Assembly: GCF_013155125.1 (NCBI RefSeq)
Contig: NZ_CP053564.1
Span: 1,867,501-1,931,500, forward strand
DNA from: Pseudonocardia broussonetiae
GTDB lineage: Bacteria > Actinomycetota > Actinomycetes > Mycobacteriales > Pseudonocardiaceae
Reading direction: 5' to 3'
Length of the DNA: 64,000 nucleotides
A program made the translations under genes and the position numbers. The notes under the pieces are model-generated. The model worked only from the letters and a program-made list of their open reading frames with translations, was not told the DNA's origin and searched no databases. Of this stretch, positions 6,789-16,005 are shown in pieces (the first letter of the stretch is position 1; every line of letters begins with the position of its first letter).

Positions 6789-9542
6789 TCAGCCCCCGCA
6801 GACCACCCGCGGGGACGGGTTGTAACGGGTGGTGGTCGTCGGGTCGGTCCGCACCTCACCCGTCCGGACGTCGGTGACCCGCCGGGTGTCGGTGATGGTG
6901 AACCCGGGCGCGCCCTGGCTCGGGGCGCACTGCTCGCCCTCGGGCACGTTGACGGTGTTCGGGCTCGTCGGGTTCGTGCGCGGCCCGGTGACCGACTCCA
7001 CCTCGTAGTACTTGGTGCCGAGCAGGCGGACCGTCACCGACGACGGCGTCCACACGGTCTGGATCAGCACCGCGGTGGGGGTGTCGTTGCGGAACCGCAT
7101 GTCGATGGCCCCGTCGGAGATGGTCGCCTCGCGGCCCGGGGGGTAGCGGCTGATGTAGAAGCTGTGCGCGCGGTGCTCGACGTCGGTGAGCCCGGCGAAG
7201 TAGGCCGCGTTGAACAGCGTCGTGGACACCTGCGAGACGCCGCCCGCGATGCCGCGCGCCGGCTGCCCGTTGTCGATGACGCCGGCCTCGACGTACCCGT
7301 TGGCGGGCGTGCGCGGCCCGGTGGCGGCGTCGAGGCTGAACGTCTCGCCCGGGCCGACGATCATGCCGTTGATCAGCTCGGCGGCCCGACGGATGTTGAT
7401 GCCGGAGTCGGCCGCGAACCCGCCGGTCTGGAACTCGCTGATGACGCCGGCCGTGCCCAGGGCCTGCAGGTCCTCCGTGGTGACGTCGGCGGGCTGGTCG
7501 GAGTAGACCGCGGTGATCTCCCGCGGGCCGGAGCCGGTGAGCACGGTCAGCAGGTCGGCCAGGGTGGCCTCGTAGTCGACGCCGCGCCCGTCCTGCGAGG
7601 GGACGACGGTCGCCGGGTTGGTGGAGAAGTCCAGGCTCGCGTCGACGGGCTCGCGCTCGGACCCGGCGAGCTGGTCCTCGAGGGCGTCGGTGACGACGGT
7701 CGGGTTGAGCACCGGCTTCAGGCCGCCCTCGGGCGCGGGCTCGAAGCTCAGCGCCGCGGCGATCACGGCGGGCTCCAGCACGCCCTGCGAGCCCTCCTCG
7801 CCGATCACGGTGACGGGCGCCGACACGGCGGGCCGCGCGACCTCCTCGATCGCCGTGGCGACGTCCTCGGGCGTGGTGAGCGCGGGCAGCGGGAACAGCG
7901 GCAGGTTCACCGGCCGGCCCGACGCCCAGTCGCGCGCCAGCACGTCGAGCGCGTGCTCCTTGTCGAGCTGCTGGCCCGGGACCGGGTCGACGGCGACGGG
8001 CGTGACGCCGTCGAAGCGGACCGTGCCCTCGACCGGCGCCCGGTCGACGATCGGGCCGAGCTCGCCCAGCGCCCCGTCGACGGCGGCGCGGTCGACCGAG
8101 GTGGCCACGCCGATCTCGCGCTGGGTGAAGAACGAGGTGATCCGCGTGATCGGGTTGAGCGGCTGCTCGCCCGCGCGGTCCAGGGTGCCCTCCCAGTCGA
8201 CGGCCAGGCCGGCGGTGGTCGGGTCGATCTGCGTGCCGACCTCGCCGACGGTGACCTGCACCGGCACCGTGGTGCGCGGCTCGATCTGGGTGCGCAGGGT
8301 CTGCTCGGCGTCGGCGAGGCTCAGCCCGCCGACCGGGACGCCCGCGACGGTGACCCCGCGGGGCACCGACCCGGAGCTGATCAGCAGGTCGGCGACGTAG
8401 ACCAGCGCCAGCACGGCGACGACCGCGGCCGCGATGAGCAGCGGCAGGCGGCGGGGACGGCGGCGCCGCGGCGGCTCGCCGCCCGACGGGCGCGAGGGCG
8501 GCCCGCCACCGGCCCCGGGCGTGACGGGGATGCGCTCGGTGGGCGGGTCGAGCGGGTCGACGGCCGCGGTGGCGCCCGTCGAGGTGCCGGCCGCGGCACC
8601 CGCGCGGACGGGGATGACCTGCGTGGCCTCGGCGTCCCAGCTGCGCGGGCGCTCGGCCTCGGCGGGGGCGGCCTCGGCAGGAGCGGTGTCGGGCCGCGGG
8701 GTGTCGACGCGGGTGGCGTCGGCGTCCCCACCCGCGGCGGCACCGGCACCCGAGGCGGCACCGGCACCCGCGGCGGCCACGGCGACCGTCGGCGCGTCGG
8801 TGGCGGCGGGAACGGCGTCGGCCCGGGCCGGGGTGGGACGCGTGGGCCCGTCCTCGGCGGCCGGCACCGGGGTGCGGACCGTGGCGTCGGCCGCGGGGGC
8901 CGGCCGGGGCCGCGGCCGCGGCGAGGCGGCGGGCACCGCGGTGGTGGTGGCCTCCACGGGGGACGACCCGGCCGCGGCGGGTGGCGCGTCCGCAGGCGCG
9001 GACGGGCCGGTGGCGGACGGAACGGTGTCGGACGCGGCGCCGGCGGACGGGACGGTGTCGGACGCGGCGGCGGTGGTCGGGCCGGCGGCGGACGGGACGG
9101 CGCTGGTCGGGGAGTCGGCCGCGGCGGCGCTCCCCGGCGTCATCGACGGGCCGTCGCCGGGCGGGGTGATCGGGTCGAACAGGGAGGACGACGCCGCGGC
9201 CTTGCGCAGCGCCGGACCGTCGTGGCCGTCGTCGGCGATGTCGACGGCGCGCTCGCCCGTCATCACCGGCTCGCCCCCGTCGGGCGCCCCGTCACCGGGC
9301 CCCGCGGGCGCGGGGTCGACGGCCTCGGGCTCCGCCGCGACCTGGTCGGCGACCTGCTCGGCCACCGGCGCCGGAGCGCCGCCTGCCGCCGGGGCGCCGC
9401 CGGCCGCCGGGGCGCCGTTCACCGCGCCGGAGCCGGCGCCGTCCCGCGGCCCGTCGTGGGTGTGGGTGGAGCTGCCGTTGGTCGATCCGTCCGTCGCTGG
9501 ACGGGTCGTCGCCTCGCCGGGCGAGGGCTGCCGCTCGGGCAT
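6789..9542 (-). CDS. VanW family cell-wall protein with long Ala/Pro/Thr-rich N-terminus
   Basis: A 917-residue membrane-anchored protein. Residues 1 to about 360 are a low-complexity cytoplasmic stretch rich in A, P, T, G and D. A basic run RRRRPRR precedes one membrane helix (LPLLIAAAVVAVLALVYVADLL, about 365-385). The outer part has two putative peptidoglycan-binding_4 domains, then the VanW domain (about 735-825: GYVEAGVIDNGQPARGIAGG, VSQVSTTLFNAAYFAG, HSFYISRYPPGREATI). A short tail holds SPRVVCGG. VanW proteins occur in glycopeptide resistance clusters and in cell-wall processing; the precise reaction is not known. The ATG at 9542 has GAGGGGAAG about 10 bases upstream; a GTG nearby is possible. 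It is 68 bases from the GroES-like gene. Confidence 0.88.
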   Translation of the reverse strand: MPERQPSPGEATTRPATDGSTNGSSTHTHDGPRDGAGSGAVNGAPAAGGAPAAGGAPAPVAEQVADQVAAEPEAVDPAPAGPGDGAPDGGEPVMTGERAVDIADDGHDGPALRKAAASSSLFDPITPPGDGPSMTPGSAAAADSPTSAVPSAAGPTTAAASDTVPSAGAASDTVPSATGPSAPADAPPAAAGSSPVEATTTAVPAASPRPRPRPAPAADATVRTPVPAAEDGPTRPTPARADAVPAATDAPTVAVAAAGAGAASGAGAAAGGDADATRVDTPRPDTAPAEAAPAEAERPRSWDAEATQVIPVRAGAAAGTSTGATAAVDPLDPPTERIPVTPGAGGGPPSRPSGGEPPRRRRPRRLPLLIAAAVVAVLALVYVADLLISSGSVPRGVTVAGVPVGGLSLADAEQTLRTQIEPRTTVPVQVTVGEVGTQIDPTTAGLAVDWEGTLDRAGEQPLNPITRITSFFTQREIGVATSVDRAAVDGALGELGPIVDRAPVEGTVRFDGVTPVAVDPVPGQQLDKEHALDVLARDWASGRPVNLPLFPLPALTTPEDVATAIEEVARPAVSAPVTVIGEEGSQGVLEPAVIAAALSFEPAPEGGLKPVLNPTVVTDALEDQLAGSEREPVDASLDFSTNPATVVPSQDGRGVDYEATLADLLTVLTGSGPREITAVYSDQPADVTTEDLQALGTAGVISEFQTGGFAADSGINIRRAAELINGMIVGPGETFSLDAATGPRTPANGYVEAGVIDNGQPARGIAGGVSQVSTTLFNAAYFAGLTDVEHRAHSFYISRYPPGREATISDGAIDMRFRNDTPTAVLIQTVWTPSSVTVRLLGTKYYEVESVTGPRTNPTSPNTVNVPEGEQCAPSQGAPGFTITDTRRVTDVRTGEVRTDPTTTTRYNPSPRVVCGG

Positions 9543-9610
9543 GTGGTCCGTCTTCCCCTCAAACACGTGACCGGGCCCCCTGGCTCCGGTCGTCACCGCC
9601 GTCGCACCGG

Positions 9611-9928
9611 CTACAGGTACAGCCCGGTGCCGTGCTCCGTCCGCTCGGTGGCGACGGCGTGCAGCTCGCGCTCCCGCATCACGAGATACGTCGAGCCCTG
9701 GACCTCCACCTCGTACTGGTCGTCCCGCGCGAACAGCACGCGGTCCCCCACGGTGACGGTCCGGACGTGGTGCCCGATACCGAACACCTCTCCCCACACC
9801 AGACGCTTGGCAGCCGTCGCGGTTGCGGGGATGACGATGCCGGCACTGCTCCGGCGCTCCCCCGTGCCCTCGGTGTCCCGCACCATCACGCGGTCGTGCA
9901 GCATCTGGATCTCGAGCTCGCCCTGCAC
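9611..9928 (-). CDS. small GroES-like (Cpn10 family) protein
   Basis: A 105-residue protein with the GroES fold pattern: ELEIQMLHDRVMVRD, RRSSAGIVIPATA, WGEVFGIGHHVRTVTVGDRVLFARDD and a C-terminal strand ending LYL. It is a divergent paralogue, because the usual mobile-loop and GroES core residues are only partly kept and no groEL lies nearby. Start is a GTG. It lies between an intrinsic terminator and the VanW gene and may share a transcript with VanW. A role as accessory co-chaperonin is inferred from family only. Confidence 0.78.
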   Translation of the reverse strand: MQGELEIQMLHDRVMVRDTEGTGERRSSAGIVIPATATAAKRLVWGEVFGIGHHVRTVTVGDRVLFARDDQYEVEVQGSTYLVMRERELHAVATERTEHGTGLYL

Positions 9929-9987
9929 CGGCCGAATGCTACGGGCCGCCGCCGACGCCCTCCCGGCGCCCCGCGGGGGCCTCCGGA

Positions 9988-10041
9988 ACGAGAAAGCCCC
10001 GCGGTGCTGTCAGGTCGGGGGTCCGACAGCACCGCGAGGCT
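9988..10041 (-). terminator. intrinsic terminator of the AAA ATPase gene
   Basis: On the minus strand a 12-bp perfect stem (CGCGGTGCTGTC with its complement; arms 10025-10036 and 10000-10011, 13-base loop) extends through AGCC/GGCT pairing and is followed by TTTCTCGTT. It lies about 85 bases beyond the ATPase stop and isolates it from the GroES-like gene. Confidence 0.85.
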
Positions 10042-10123
10042 GTACGTGGAATCGCCGCCCGGGGGGCGTTCGTTAACGCGCGCGCCCACCGGCGGACCTT
10101 TTCACCCGTTCGGGTGTACCAGA

Positions 10124-11356
10124 TCACGTCTGGGCGAGCAGGTACCGCCCGAAGTGGGGCACCGTGAACGCGATCTGGCCGCGCTGCGCGGAGAACACGA
10201 GACCCTTCTTGAGCAGGCTGTCGCGGGCCGGCGACAGCGACGACGCCCGGCGCTGCAGGTGCTCGGCGATCCCCGAGGTGCCGACGGGCTCGTCGCGGCC
10301 GTCGGTCAGCTCGGCCATCGCCCGCAGGTACTCGCGCTCGGCCGGGGTGGCCCGCTCGAACCGCGACCCGAAGAAGCCGACGGCGAGCTCGGCCTCCGCG
10401 TCCGGAGCGGCGACCTTCACGTCGGCGGCGCTGATCGGGGTGCGCGCGGCGGCGTCCCACGCGGCCTTGCCGTAGGCCTGCACGAAGTAGGGGTAGCCGC
10501 CGGAACGCTCGTAGAGGGCGTCGAGGGCGTCGACCTCGAACGTGGCGTCCTCGCGCTCGGCCGGGGCGAGCAGGGCGAAGTCGGCGTCGGCGCGGTCGAG
10601 CTGGCCGATGCGGGCGTAGCGGAACAGGCGCTCGGAGTAGGACTTCGACGCCGACAGCACGGCGGGCAGGTGCGGCAGCCCCGCCCCGACGACGACGAGC
10701 GGCGAGCGGCTCTGCGACAGCTCGTGGCAGGCCGCGCAGAGCGCCGACACGTCGTCGGGGCGCAGGTCCTGCATCTCGTCGATGAGGATGGCGACGCCGG
10801 TCTCCAGGTCGGCCGCCAGCGTCGCGACCTCGGTGAACAGCTCGACGAGGTCGATCTCGATGTCGCCGGAGTCGGCCTTGCCGGTGCGGACGGGCACGTC
10901 GATGCCGGGCTGCCAGCGGTCGCGCAGCTTGGCGTCGGCGGGGGCCGAGCGCAGCGCGAACGCCTTGAGGACGCCGAGCACCTCGGCGACGCGCTCGCCG
11001 TCGGGGTGGCGGACGGCGAGGTCGCGGACCGCGCGGTGCAGCGCCGCCGAGAGCGGACGGCGCAGGTCGGCGTCCGGGCGGGCCTCGATCTTGCCGGCGC
11101 CCCAGCCGGCGCGGACGGCCATCGAGCGCAGCTCGCCCAGCAGCACCGTCTTGCCGACGCCGCGCAGCCCGGTCAGGACGAGGCTGCGCTCCGGGCGTCC
11201 GCGGGCGACGCGCTCCAGCACGATCTCGAACGCGTCGAGCTCGCGGTCGCGACCGGCGAGCTCGGGCGGCCGCTGACCGGCGCCGGGGGCGAAGGGGTTG
11301 CGCACGGGATCCACGGATCGGACGGTATCCGCGGTTCTTGCCGGAACCGTAGACAT
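10124..11356 (-). CDS. AAA-type ATP-binding protein
   Basis: A 410-residue cytoplasmic P-loop ATPase. Walker A GLRGVGKT is at residues 63-70 and Walker B AILIDEMQDL near 190. A sensor-like segment SPLVVVGAGLPHLP and LFRYARIGQLDR follow, then a C-terminal winged-helix-like part (AMAELTDGRDEPVGTSGIAEHLQRR) ending FGRYLLAQT. The pattern is that of the AAA_16/STAND-like archaeal-type ATPases with a DNA-binding-like tail. No toxin, transposase or partner lies next to it, so the target is unknown. It is monocistronic, ending in an intrinsic terminator. Confidence 0.8.
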   Translation of the reverse strand: MSTVPARTADTVRSVDPVRNPFAPGAGQRPPELAGRDRELDAFEIVLERVARGRPERSLVLTGLRGVGKTVLLGELRSMAVRAGWGAGKIEARPDADLRRPLSAALHRAVRDLAVRHPDGERVAEVLGVLKAFALRSAPADAKLRDRWQPGIDVPVRTGKADSGDIEIDLVELFTEVATLAADLETGVAILIDEMQDLRPDDVSALCAACHELSQSRSPLVVVGAGLPHLPAVLSASKSYSERLFRYARIGQLDRADADFALLAPAEREDATFEVDALDALYERSGGYPYFVQAYGKAAWDAAARTPISAADVKVAAPDAEAELAVGFFGSRFERATPAEREYLRAMAELTDGRDEPVGTSGIAEHLQRRASSLSPARDSLLKKGLVFSAQRGQIAFTVPHFGRYLLAQT

Positions 11357-11436
11357 CGCTAGCGAACGCGATGGCGTGTCGTCGATCGGGGTGTATGCAG
11401 CTCTCTAGCGGAGGAGCGAGAGAGCGTGATGCTCCG

Positions 11437-12273
11437 CTACGCCCGCCGGGTGGCGGCGTCGGCCATGCAGAACAGGCCGAACGCGGCGATCCCCGCCGCG
11501 ACGAGGATCAGCAGGCTGGCCCCGGGCGCCGACGACCCGATGACGCGCAGCGCGGCGTCGAGGCCGCCGGCGCGCTGCGGGTCGGCCGAGAAGGCGGCCC
11601 GGGCGGCGAGCACGCCGATCGCGCCGAGCGCCAGCGCCCGCGACAGGTGCCCGGCCACGCCCAGCCACTCCACGGCGGCGCGGGCGAGCGGGCCGACGCG
11701 GCTCAGGTCGAGGTCGCCGAGGAACGTGCGGCGCACGCCGGTGTAGGTCATCGCCACGGCCAGCACGAGGATCACCACGGCGGCGGCGCCGAGCAGCAGG
11801 CGACCGCCGGGCAGGCCCAGCGCGGTGGCGGCGAGGGTGCGCGCGGCGGTGTCGCCGCCCTCGCGCCGGACACCGAGCAGGTAGTCGACGACGACGAGCG
11901 CGAGCCCGGTGGTCGCGATCGACTTCGCCACGGCGCCGACGCGCTTGCGGACCCGCTCGCCGCCCTCCACCCAGCGGAAGCCGAGCGCCGCCGCGGTGAC
12001 CTGCCAGACGGCGAACGCGACGAGGCCGACGACCCCGAACGCGAGCGCCGCGAAGCCGCCCGGGGTGCGGGCGACCGTGCCCACGGCGCCGTCCGGGTCG
12101 GCCGGGGCGTCCGGCACGCCGAACGCGACCTGCAGGGCCAGCCAGGCCACGAGGACGTGCACCAGCCCGTACCCGACGAGCCCGACCCGACCCAGCGCGT
12201 CGACGACGACGCCGGGCGCGTCGGACGGACCGCCGCGGACGAGGCGGCGCAGGCGGACGAGGGGACCGGTCAC
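11437..12273 (-). CDS. DUF1206 membrane protein
   Basis: A 278-residue integral membrane protein with about six helices arranged as repeated pairs. Landmarks include VGLVGYGLVHVLVAWLALQV, FGVVGLVAFAVWQVTAAALGF, VGAVAKSIATTGLALVVVDY and YTGVRRTFLGDLDLSRV. The family is widespread in actinobacteria and cyanobacteria; function is unknown. The GTG at 12273 was chosen over upstream codons because it gives the family N-terminus, with GGGGAA upstream. Its stop codon is inside a small hairpin (TAGCGGAG/CTCCGCTA, 11406-11439). It is divergent from the SIMPL gene. Confidence 0.85.
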   Translation of the reverse strand: MTGPLVRLRRLVRGGPSDAPGVVVDALGRVGLVGYGLVHVLVAWLALQVAFGVPDAPADPDGAVGTVARTPGGFAALAFGVVGLVAFAVWQVTAAALGFRWVEGGERVRKRVGAVAKSIATTGLALVVVDYLLGVRREGGDTAARTLAATALGLPGGRLLLGAAAVVILVLAVAMTYTGVRRTFLGDLDLSRVGPLARAAVEWLGVAGHLSRALALGAIGVLAARAAFSADPQRAGGLDAALRVIGSSAPGASLLILVAAGIAAFGLFCMADAATRRA

Positions 12274-12360
12274 CCGACCATTGTTCCCCGAGCTCTCTAT
12301 CCGACTGTCTAGCGCGGACCGTAGATCCTCGAAGAGGGTCCGATCTGGAAGGGTGGGCCG

Positions 12361-12972
12361 ATGACCGAGATCGTCACCGAGGGCAGCGGCTGGTTCGAGC
12401 AGCCCGGCGACCGCGCCGAGCTGGACGTCGGCTTCACCGCCTCCGCCCGCACCCGGTCCGCCGCGGTGACGGCGCTGGGCCAGAAGGTCGCCGCCGCCGC
12501 GCCCGCGCTGGAGGCCACCGGGCTCCGCGTCGCGCACCGGCGGCTGTGGGTGCACAACGAGTGGCGGCGCGACCGCGTCGTCGGCTGCCGGGCCGCCGAG
12601 GACGTGCGGCTCGTCGTCGAGGACGTCGCCGTGCTCGAGCAGGTGCTCTCCGCGCTGATCGGCGCCGAGCCCACCAGCCTCGACGGGCCCCGCTGGGTGC
12701 TCGCCGACCCGGCCGCCGCCCGCCGCGAGGCGCAGCGCCGTGCCGTCGCCGACGCCCGCGACCGCGCCGAGGGCTACGCGTCGGCGCTCGGCGTCGGGCT
12801 GGGGGAGCTGCTGCGGCTGTCCGAGGCGGCCGACCACCACGGCGGCCCGATCGCCTACCGGATGGCGGCGCGGGCCGAGGCGGCCGCGCCGGACGTCCGC
12901 GACCTGGGCCTGGAGCCCGAGCCCGTCCGGGTGACCGTGCAGTGCACGACGACCTGGGCCACGTCGGCGTAA
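12361..12972 (+). CDS. SIMPL domain protein (DUF541)
   Basis: A 203-residue protein of the SIMPL/DUF541 family. It begins MTEIVTEGSGWFEQPGDRAE and keeps the family helix DPAAARREAQRRAVADARDRAEGYASALGVGLGELLRL. Most SIMPL proteins are exported; this one shows no signal peptide, so it is probably cytoplasmic. A function is not established. GGAAGGG precedes the ATG. The following small membrane-protein gene begins 30 bases downstream on the same strand. Confidence 0.85.
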   Translation: MTEIVTEGSGWFEQPGDRAELDVGFTASARTRSAAVTALGQKVAAAAPALEATGLRVAHRRLWVHNEWRRDRVVGCRAAEDVRLVVEDVAVLEQVLSALIGAEPTSLDGPRWVLADPAAARREAQRRAVADARDRAEGYASALGVGLGELLRLSEAADHHGGPIAYRMAARAEAAAPDVRDLGLEPEPVRVTVQCTTTWATSA

Positions 12973-13002
12973 CACCGCGGCCGGAGTCCCGACAAGCATG
13001 TC

Positions 13003-13422
13003 GTGGACTCCCCGCTTCGACGACCCACCGCCGGGCTGCGACGCACGCTGGGCTGGGCCCAGCTGGCGCTGACCGCCGGCGTCGTGCTCGGGGCGGTGCT
13101 CGTGGGGCACCTCGTGCAGGGGCAGGTCGACGCCCGCGTGATCGGCGCCGACCGGCCGTCGGCGGCGGCAGTGCTGCCCGAGGTCGCGGCCACGGCGTCG
13201 ATGGTCGGGTCGCCGGTCTCCTCGCCGTCGGTCACCGACGGGGGCGCCGTCGGCGACGGCGCGCTGGCCGCCCTCGGCACGCTGCTCGTCGGCTGGACGC
13301 TGGTGGCCTCGGCCGGGACCATCGGGCGCCGCCGCCTCGACGACCGGGAGAGCGACCGCTGGGCCGCCGAGTGGGCCCGCGTCGAGCCGGTGTGGAGCGG
13401 GCGCGTCAGCGGGGACTTCTAG
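13003..13422 (+). CDS. two-helix membrane protein, actinobacterial type
   Basis: A 139-residue protein with a helix near residues 17-39 (GWAQLALTAGVVLGAVLVGHL), an outside loop rich in S, V and G, a second helix near 88-107 (LAALGTLLVGWTLVASAGT) and a cytoplasmic tail RLDDRESDRWAAEWARVEPVWSGR. The W-x-x-V-E-P-x-W tail is typical of small uncharacterised membrane proteins in actinobacteria. The GTG start is tentative; an ATG five bases upstream is in another frame. Function unknown. Confidence 0.75.
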   Translation: MDSPLRRPTAGLRRTLGWAQLALTAGVVLGAVLVGHLVQGQVDARVIGADRPSAAAVLPEVAATASMVGSPVSSPSVTDGGAVGDGALAALGTLLVGWTLVASAGTIGRRRLDDRESDRWAAEWARVEPVWSGRVSGDF

Positions 13423-13441
13423 CCGGCGCCTCGGTGCACCG

Positions 13442-13927
13442 CTAGGACGCCTTGCGGTCCTCGGGGTCGATGACCGTCCCCTCGACGATCGTGCCCTCGA
13501 TCACCGGCCGCTGCTCGTCGCGCACCACCGAGCCGTCGACGACGGTGCCCTCGGAGTGGATGCGCGCCGTGCGCAGGCCGGGCGCGCGCTGCTCGGCCGC
13601 CGCCACGAGCCGGCGCCGGACCAGCGCCCGGGTGGGCGGGAACACGAGCAGCAGCCCGGCCAGGTCGGTGACCAGGCCCGGCACGAACAGCAGCACCCCG
13701 CCCGCGGCGACGAGCAGGCCGTCGGTGACCTCCGCGTGGGCGACGCGCCGGTTGTTGACCGCCTCGGCGAGCGCCTGCGCGGCCCGCACCCCCTCCCGGC
13801 GGGCGAGCCACAGCCCGAGCAGGGAGCCGATCAGCAGGACCGCGATCGTCCAGCCGAGACCGATCACCGAGCCGAGCGCGACGAGCGCGACGATCTCGAC
13901 CACGAGGTACAGGAGCACGAACGGCAT
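13442..13927 (-). CDS. fxsA: FxsA family membrane protein
   Basis: A 161-residue membrane protein beginning MPFVLLYLVVEIVALVALG, the classic FxsA start, with about three to four helices (IAVLLIGSLLGLWLARREG, VAAGGVLLFVPGLVTDLAGL). In E. coli FxsA (F exclusion of phage T7) suppresses phage exclusion; the general role is unknown. The C-terminal tail has three similar segments (GTVVDGSVV, GTIVEGTVI). The ATG at 13927 has GGAGAGG directly upstream. It ends convergently 19 bases from the two-helix protein gene. Confidence 0.85.
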   Translation of the reverse strand: MPFVLLYLVVEIVALVALGSVIGLGWTIAVLLIGSLLGLWLARREGVRAAQALAEAVNNRRVAHAEVTDGLLVAAGGVLLFVPGLVTDLAGLLLVFPPTRALVRRRLVAAAEQRAPGLRTARIHSEGTVVDGSVVRDEQRPVIEGTIVEGTVIDPEDRKAS

Positions 13928-13984
13928 ACCTCTCCAACGCGCGAGGTGCCGTTCGTGCTCCCGTCGACGTGTCACGACTTGGTG

Positions 13985-15346
13985 TCACCCGGGAAGGGCC
14001 TGGCCCGGGGAGAACACGCGGTCGGGGTCGAGCGCCCGCCGGACGGCGAGCAGGCGGGCGCGGTCGGCGTCGTCCCAGAGCGCGGCGACGCGCTCGGGAC
14101 CGGCCTGGCCGAGGAAGTTGAGCAGGGCTCCCCGGCCCGCCCAGGGCGCCATGCGGTCGACCACCGCCTGCGTGATCGACGGCATCGTCTCGGCCAGCGG
14201 CCCGGCCATCGGGCCGACGGCGAGCAGCGAGAACGCGGCGTCGCGCCCGGCCACCGCGCTGGGCACGCGTGCCGGCCGTCCCACCGCGCCGCCGAGGTGC
14301 CGCACCTCGACCATGATCAGCGGCACCTGCACGTCCGGTCCCGCGACGGCGAGCAGCGCGTCGACGGCCTCGGCGGGCAGCTCCCGCAGGGTCGCGCCGC
14401 GGTCCCAGACCGGCATCGGCTCGGTGGGGTCCATGTGGATGGAGTCGACGGCGGCGAACGGCATCTCGGCGACGAGGTCCATCAGCGGCGCGGCGACCGC
14501 CCGCATCGGGGCGAGCAGCGCCGCGCCCTCGTCGGCGGTGCCCAGGTGGGCCACACGCAGGTGCACGACGAACTGGCCGCGCAGCGGCTCGGGCAGCTCC
14601 GGCAGCGGCGGGAGCCGCAGCAGCGCGACCGAGGTCGTCGTCTCCTCGGGCAGGGTGTCCACCCACGTGCGGTAGGCGTGCAGCACGTCGGCCGCCGCCG
14701 CGCCGGGGAAGAAGATGCCGCCGCCGTAGAGGGTCGCGACGGGCACCAGGCCGAACTCGATCTCGGTGACGATGCCGAAGTTGCCCTTGCCGCCGCGCAG
14801 GGCCCAGAACAGCTCCGGGTCGCCGATGGCGTCGACGTGGCGGACCTCGCCCGTCGCGGTCACGAGCTGGACCGACCGGACGTGGTCGGCGGCGAAGCCG
14901 TACCGGCGGGCGAGCGGGCCCAGCCCGCCGCCCAGGGTGTAGCCGACGACGCCGACCGCGCTCGACGAACCGGACAGCGGCGCGAGCCCGAACGGGGCCG
15001 CGGCCTCGATCACCTGCGCCCAGCGCACGCCGGCGCCGACGCGGGCGCTGCGCGACACCGGGTCGACGACCACGCCGGACATCCGCCGCGTCGTGACCAG
15101 GACGCTGCCGGCCAGGTCGGAGGTGAGCCCGTGGCCGGTGGACTGCACCGACACCCGCAGGCCGTGGGCGGTCGCCCAGCGCACGGCGACGGCGACGTCG
15201 GCCGCGCAGGTGGCGCCGACGACCAGCGCCGGCCGCGGGGTGTGGGCGGTGTTGAAGCCGGCGACCTCCGCGGCGACGCGCGGGTCGTCGCCCTCGAGGA
15301 CGGGGCCGGTGACGAGGTCGGTGAGGGTGGGGGCGGGGGCGTTCAC
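13985..15346 (-). CDS. FAD-linked oxidoreductase (berberine-bridge/PCMH type)
   Basis: A 453-residue flavoprotein. The PCMH FAD-binding domain covers about residues 30-200, with VSVQSTGHGL (His for covalent FAD), SSAVGVVGYTLGGGLGPLARRYG and FWALRGGKGNFGIVTEIEF. The C-terminal BBE-like segment is NFLGQAGPERVAALW and DPDRVFSPGQALPG. The bicovalent cysteine found in many BBE enzymes is not apparent. No signal peptide. The substrate is unknown. The GTG start overlaps the stop of the lipoprotein gene (GTGA), so the two are translationally coupled, probably under the 11-bp boxes at 15971-16002. Confidence 0.85.
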   Translation of the reverse strand: MNAPAPTLTDLVTGPVLEGDDPRVAAEVAGFNTAHTPRPALVVGATCAADVAVAVRWATAHGLRVSVQSTGHGLTSDLAGSVLVTTRRMSGVVVDPVSRSARVGAGVRWAQVIEAAAPFGLAPLSGSSSAVGVVGYTLGGGLGPLARRYGFAADHVRSVQLVTATGEVRHVDAIGDPELFWALRGGKGNFGIVTEIEFGLVPVATLYGGGIFFPGAAAADVLHAYRTWVDTLPEETTTSVALLRLPPLPELPEPLRGQFVVHLRVAHLGTADEGAALLAPMRAVAAPLMDLVAEMPFAAVDSIHMDPTEPMPVWDRGATLRELPAEAVDALLAVAGPDVQVPLIMVEVRHLGGAVGRPARVPSAVAGRDAAFSLLAVGPMAGPLAETMPSITQAVVDRMAPWAGRGALLNFLGQAGPERVAALWDDADRARLLAVRRALDPDRVFSPGQALPG

Positions 15347-15909
15347 GAGGTACCTGCTTCGTCGACGGCGATGTCGAAGGCGACCTGGCCGCCGTCGACG
15401 GAGGTGGTGGTGACGGTGACGCCGTAGGTCTCGGCGTCGGCGGTGAGGTCGCAGCGCACGGTGGCGCCGACCTCCGCGGGGAGGTCCGGGCACGCGACCT
15501 CGTCGGGCTCGGTGCCGACCGTCGCGGTGAGCTGGTCGAACACGCTCTGCGCGACCTCGGCCCCGTCGACGACGTCGACCGCCGGCTCGGCGGCGGGCTC
15601 GGCCGTGGGCGCCGCGGCCGCGCCGCCCACGCGCTCCATCTCGAAGTTGATGTCCCCGTCGGTGAGCGAGGTGACGGTGACCGTCACGTCGAACGGGCCG
15701 TCGCCGTCGGTCGCGGCGCAGGTGAGGGTGGAGCCGACGGTGCCGTCGAGGTCGTCGGGGCAGTCGGCGGTGACGGCACCGAGCTGCGCCACGATCTGCT
15801 GCTCGACGGAGTCGGCGGGCGCGACGGAGCCGCACGCGGTGAGGAGGGCGAGCCCGCACGCCCCGGCGAGCAGGGCCGCCGTGCGGTGTCGGGAGGAGGG
15901 GGGGTTCAT
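15343..15909 (-). CDS. lipoprotein with two DUF4333 domains
   Basis: A 188-residue secreted lipoprotein. The signal peptide ends in a lipobox LLTACGS, so Cys about 26 would be lipidated. Two DUF4333 repeats follow (about 30-90: VTADCPDDLDGTVGSTLTC; about 115-185: EVACPDLPAEVGATVRCDL), each with a pair of cysteines likely to form a disulphide. DUF4333 proteins are common envelope proteins in actinobacteria without known function. GGAGA precedes the ATG. It is coupled to the FAD oxidoreductase. Confidence 0.85.
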   Translation of the reverse strand: MNPPSSRHRTAALLAGACGLALLTACGSVAPADSVEQQIVAQLGAVTADCPDDLDGTVGSTLTCAATDGDGPFDVTVTVTSLTDGDINFEMERVGGAAAAPTAEPAAEPAVDVVDGAEVAQSVFDQLTATVGTEPDEVACPDLPAEVGATVRCDLTADAETYGVTVTTTSVDGGQVAFDIAVDEAGTS

Positions 15910-15970
15910 CGGGTCTCCGCTTCCGGTCGGCGGCCGGTCGGCTGCCGAGGTGGGCCCACCGTGGCCCCCC

Positions 15971-16002
15971 GGACTTGCGGACGACTGGAGCCGACTTGGA
16001 GC
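15971..16002 (-). promoter_or_regulatory. tandem GACTTG boxes upstream of the DUF4333 gene (putative SARP site)
   Basis: Three related units GGACTTGCGGA, CGACTGGAGC and CGACTTGGAGC repeat with 11- and 10-bp spacing, 62 bases or more before the lipoprotein start. The same CGACTTG unit is repeated at 11 bp upstream of the GNAT gene. Direct repeats with an 11-bp period are the known form of SARP binding sites, and a SARP gene lies between the two sites. Confidence 0.5.
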
Positions 16003-16005
16003 GGG

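Noticed and set aside
11399..11440. Repeated CTCTCTAGCGG words near the DUF1206 stop and again near 12293
   Set aside because: Matches are short and not conserved in arrangement; probably part of a weak terminator only.
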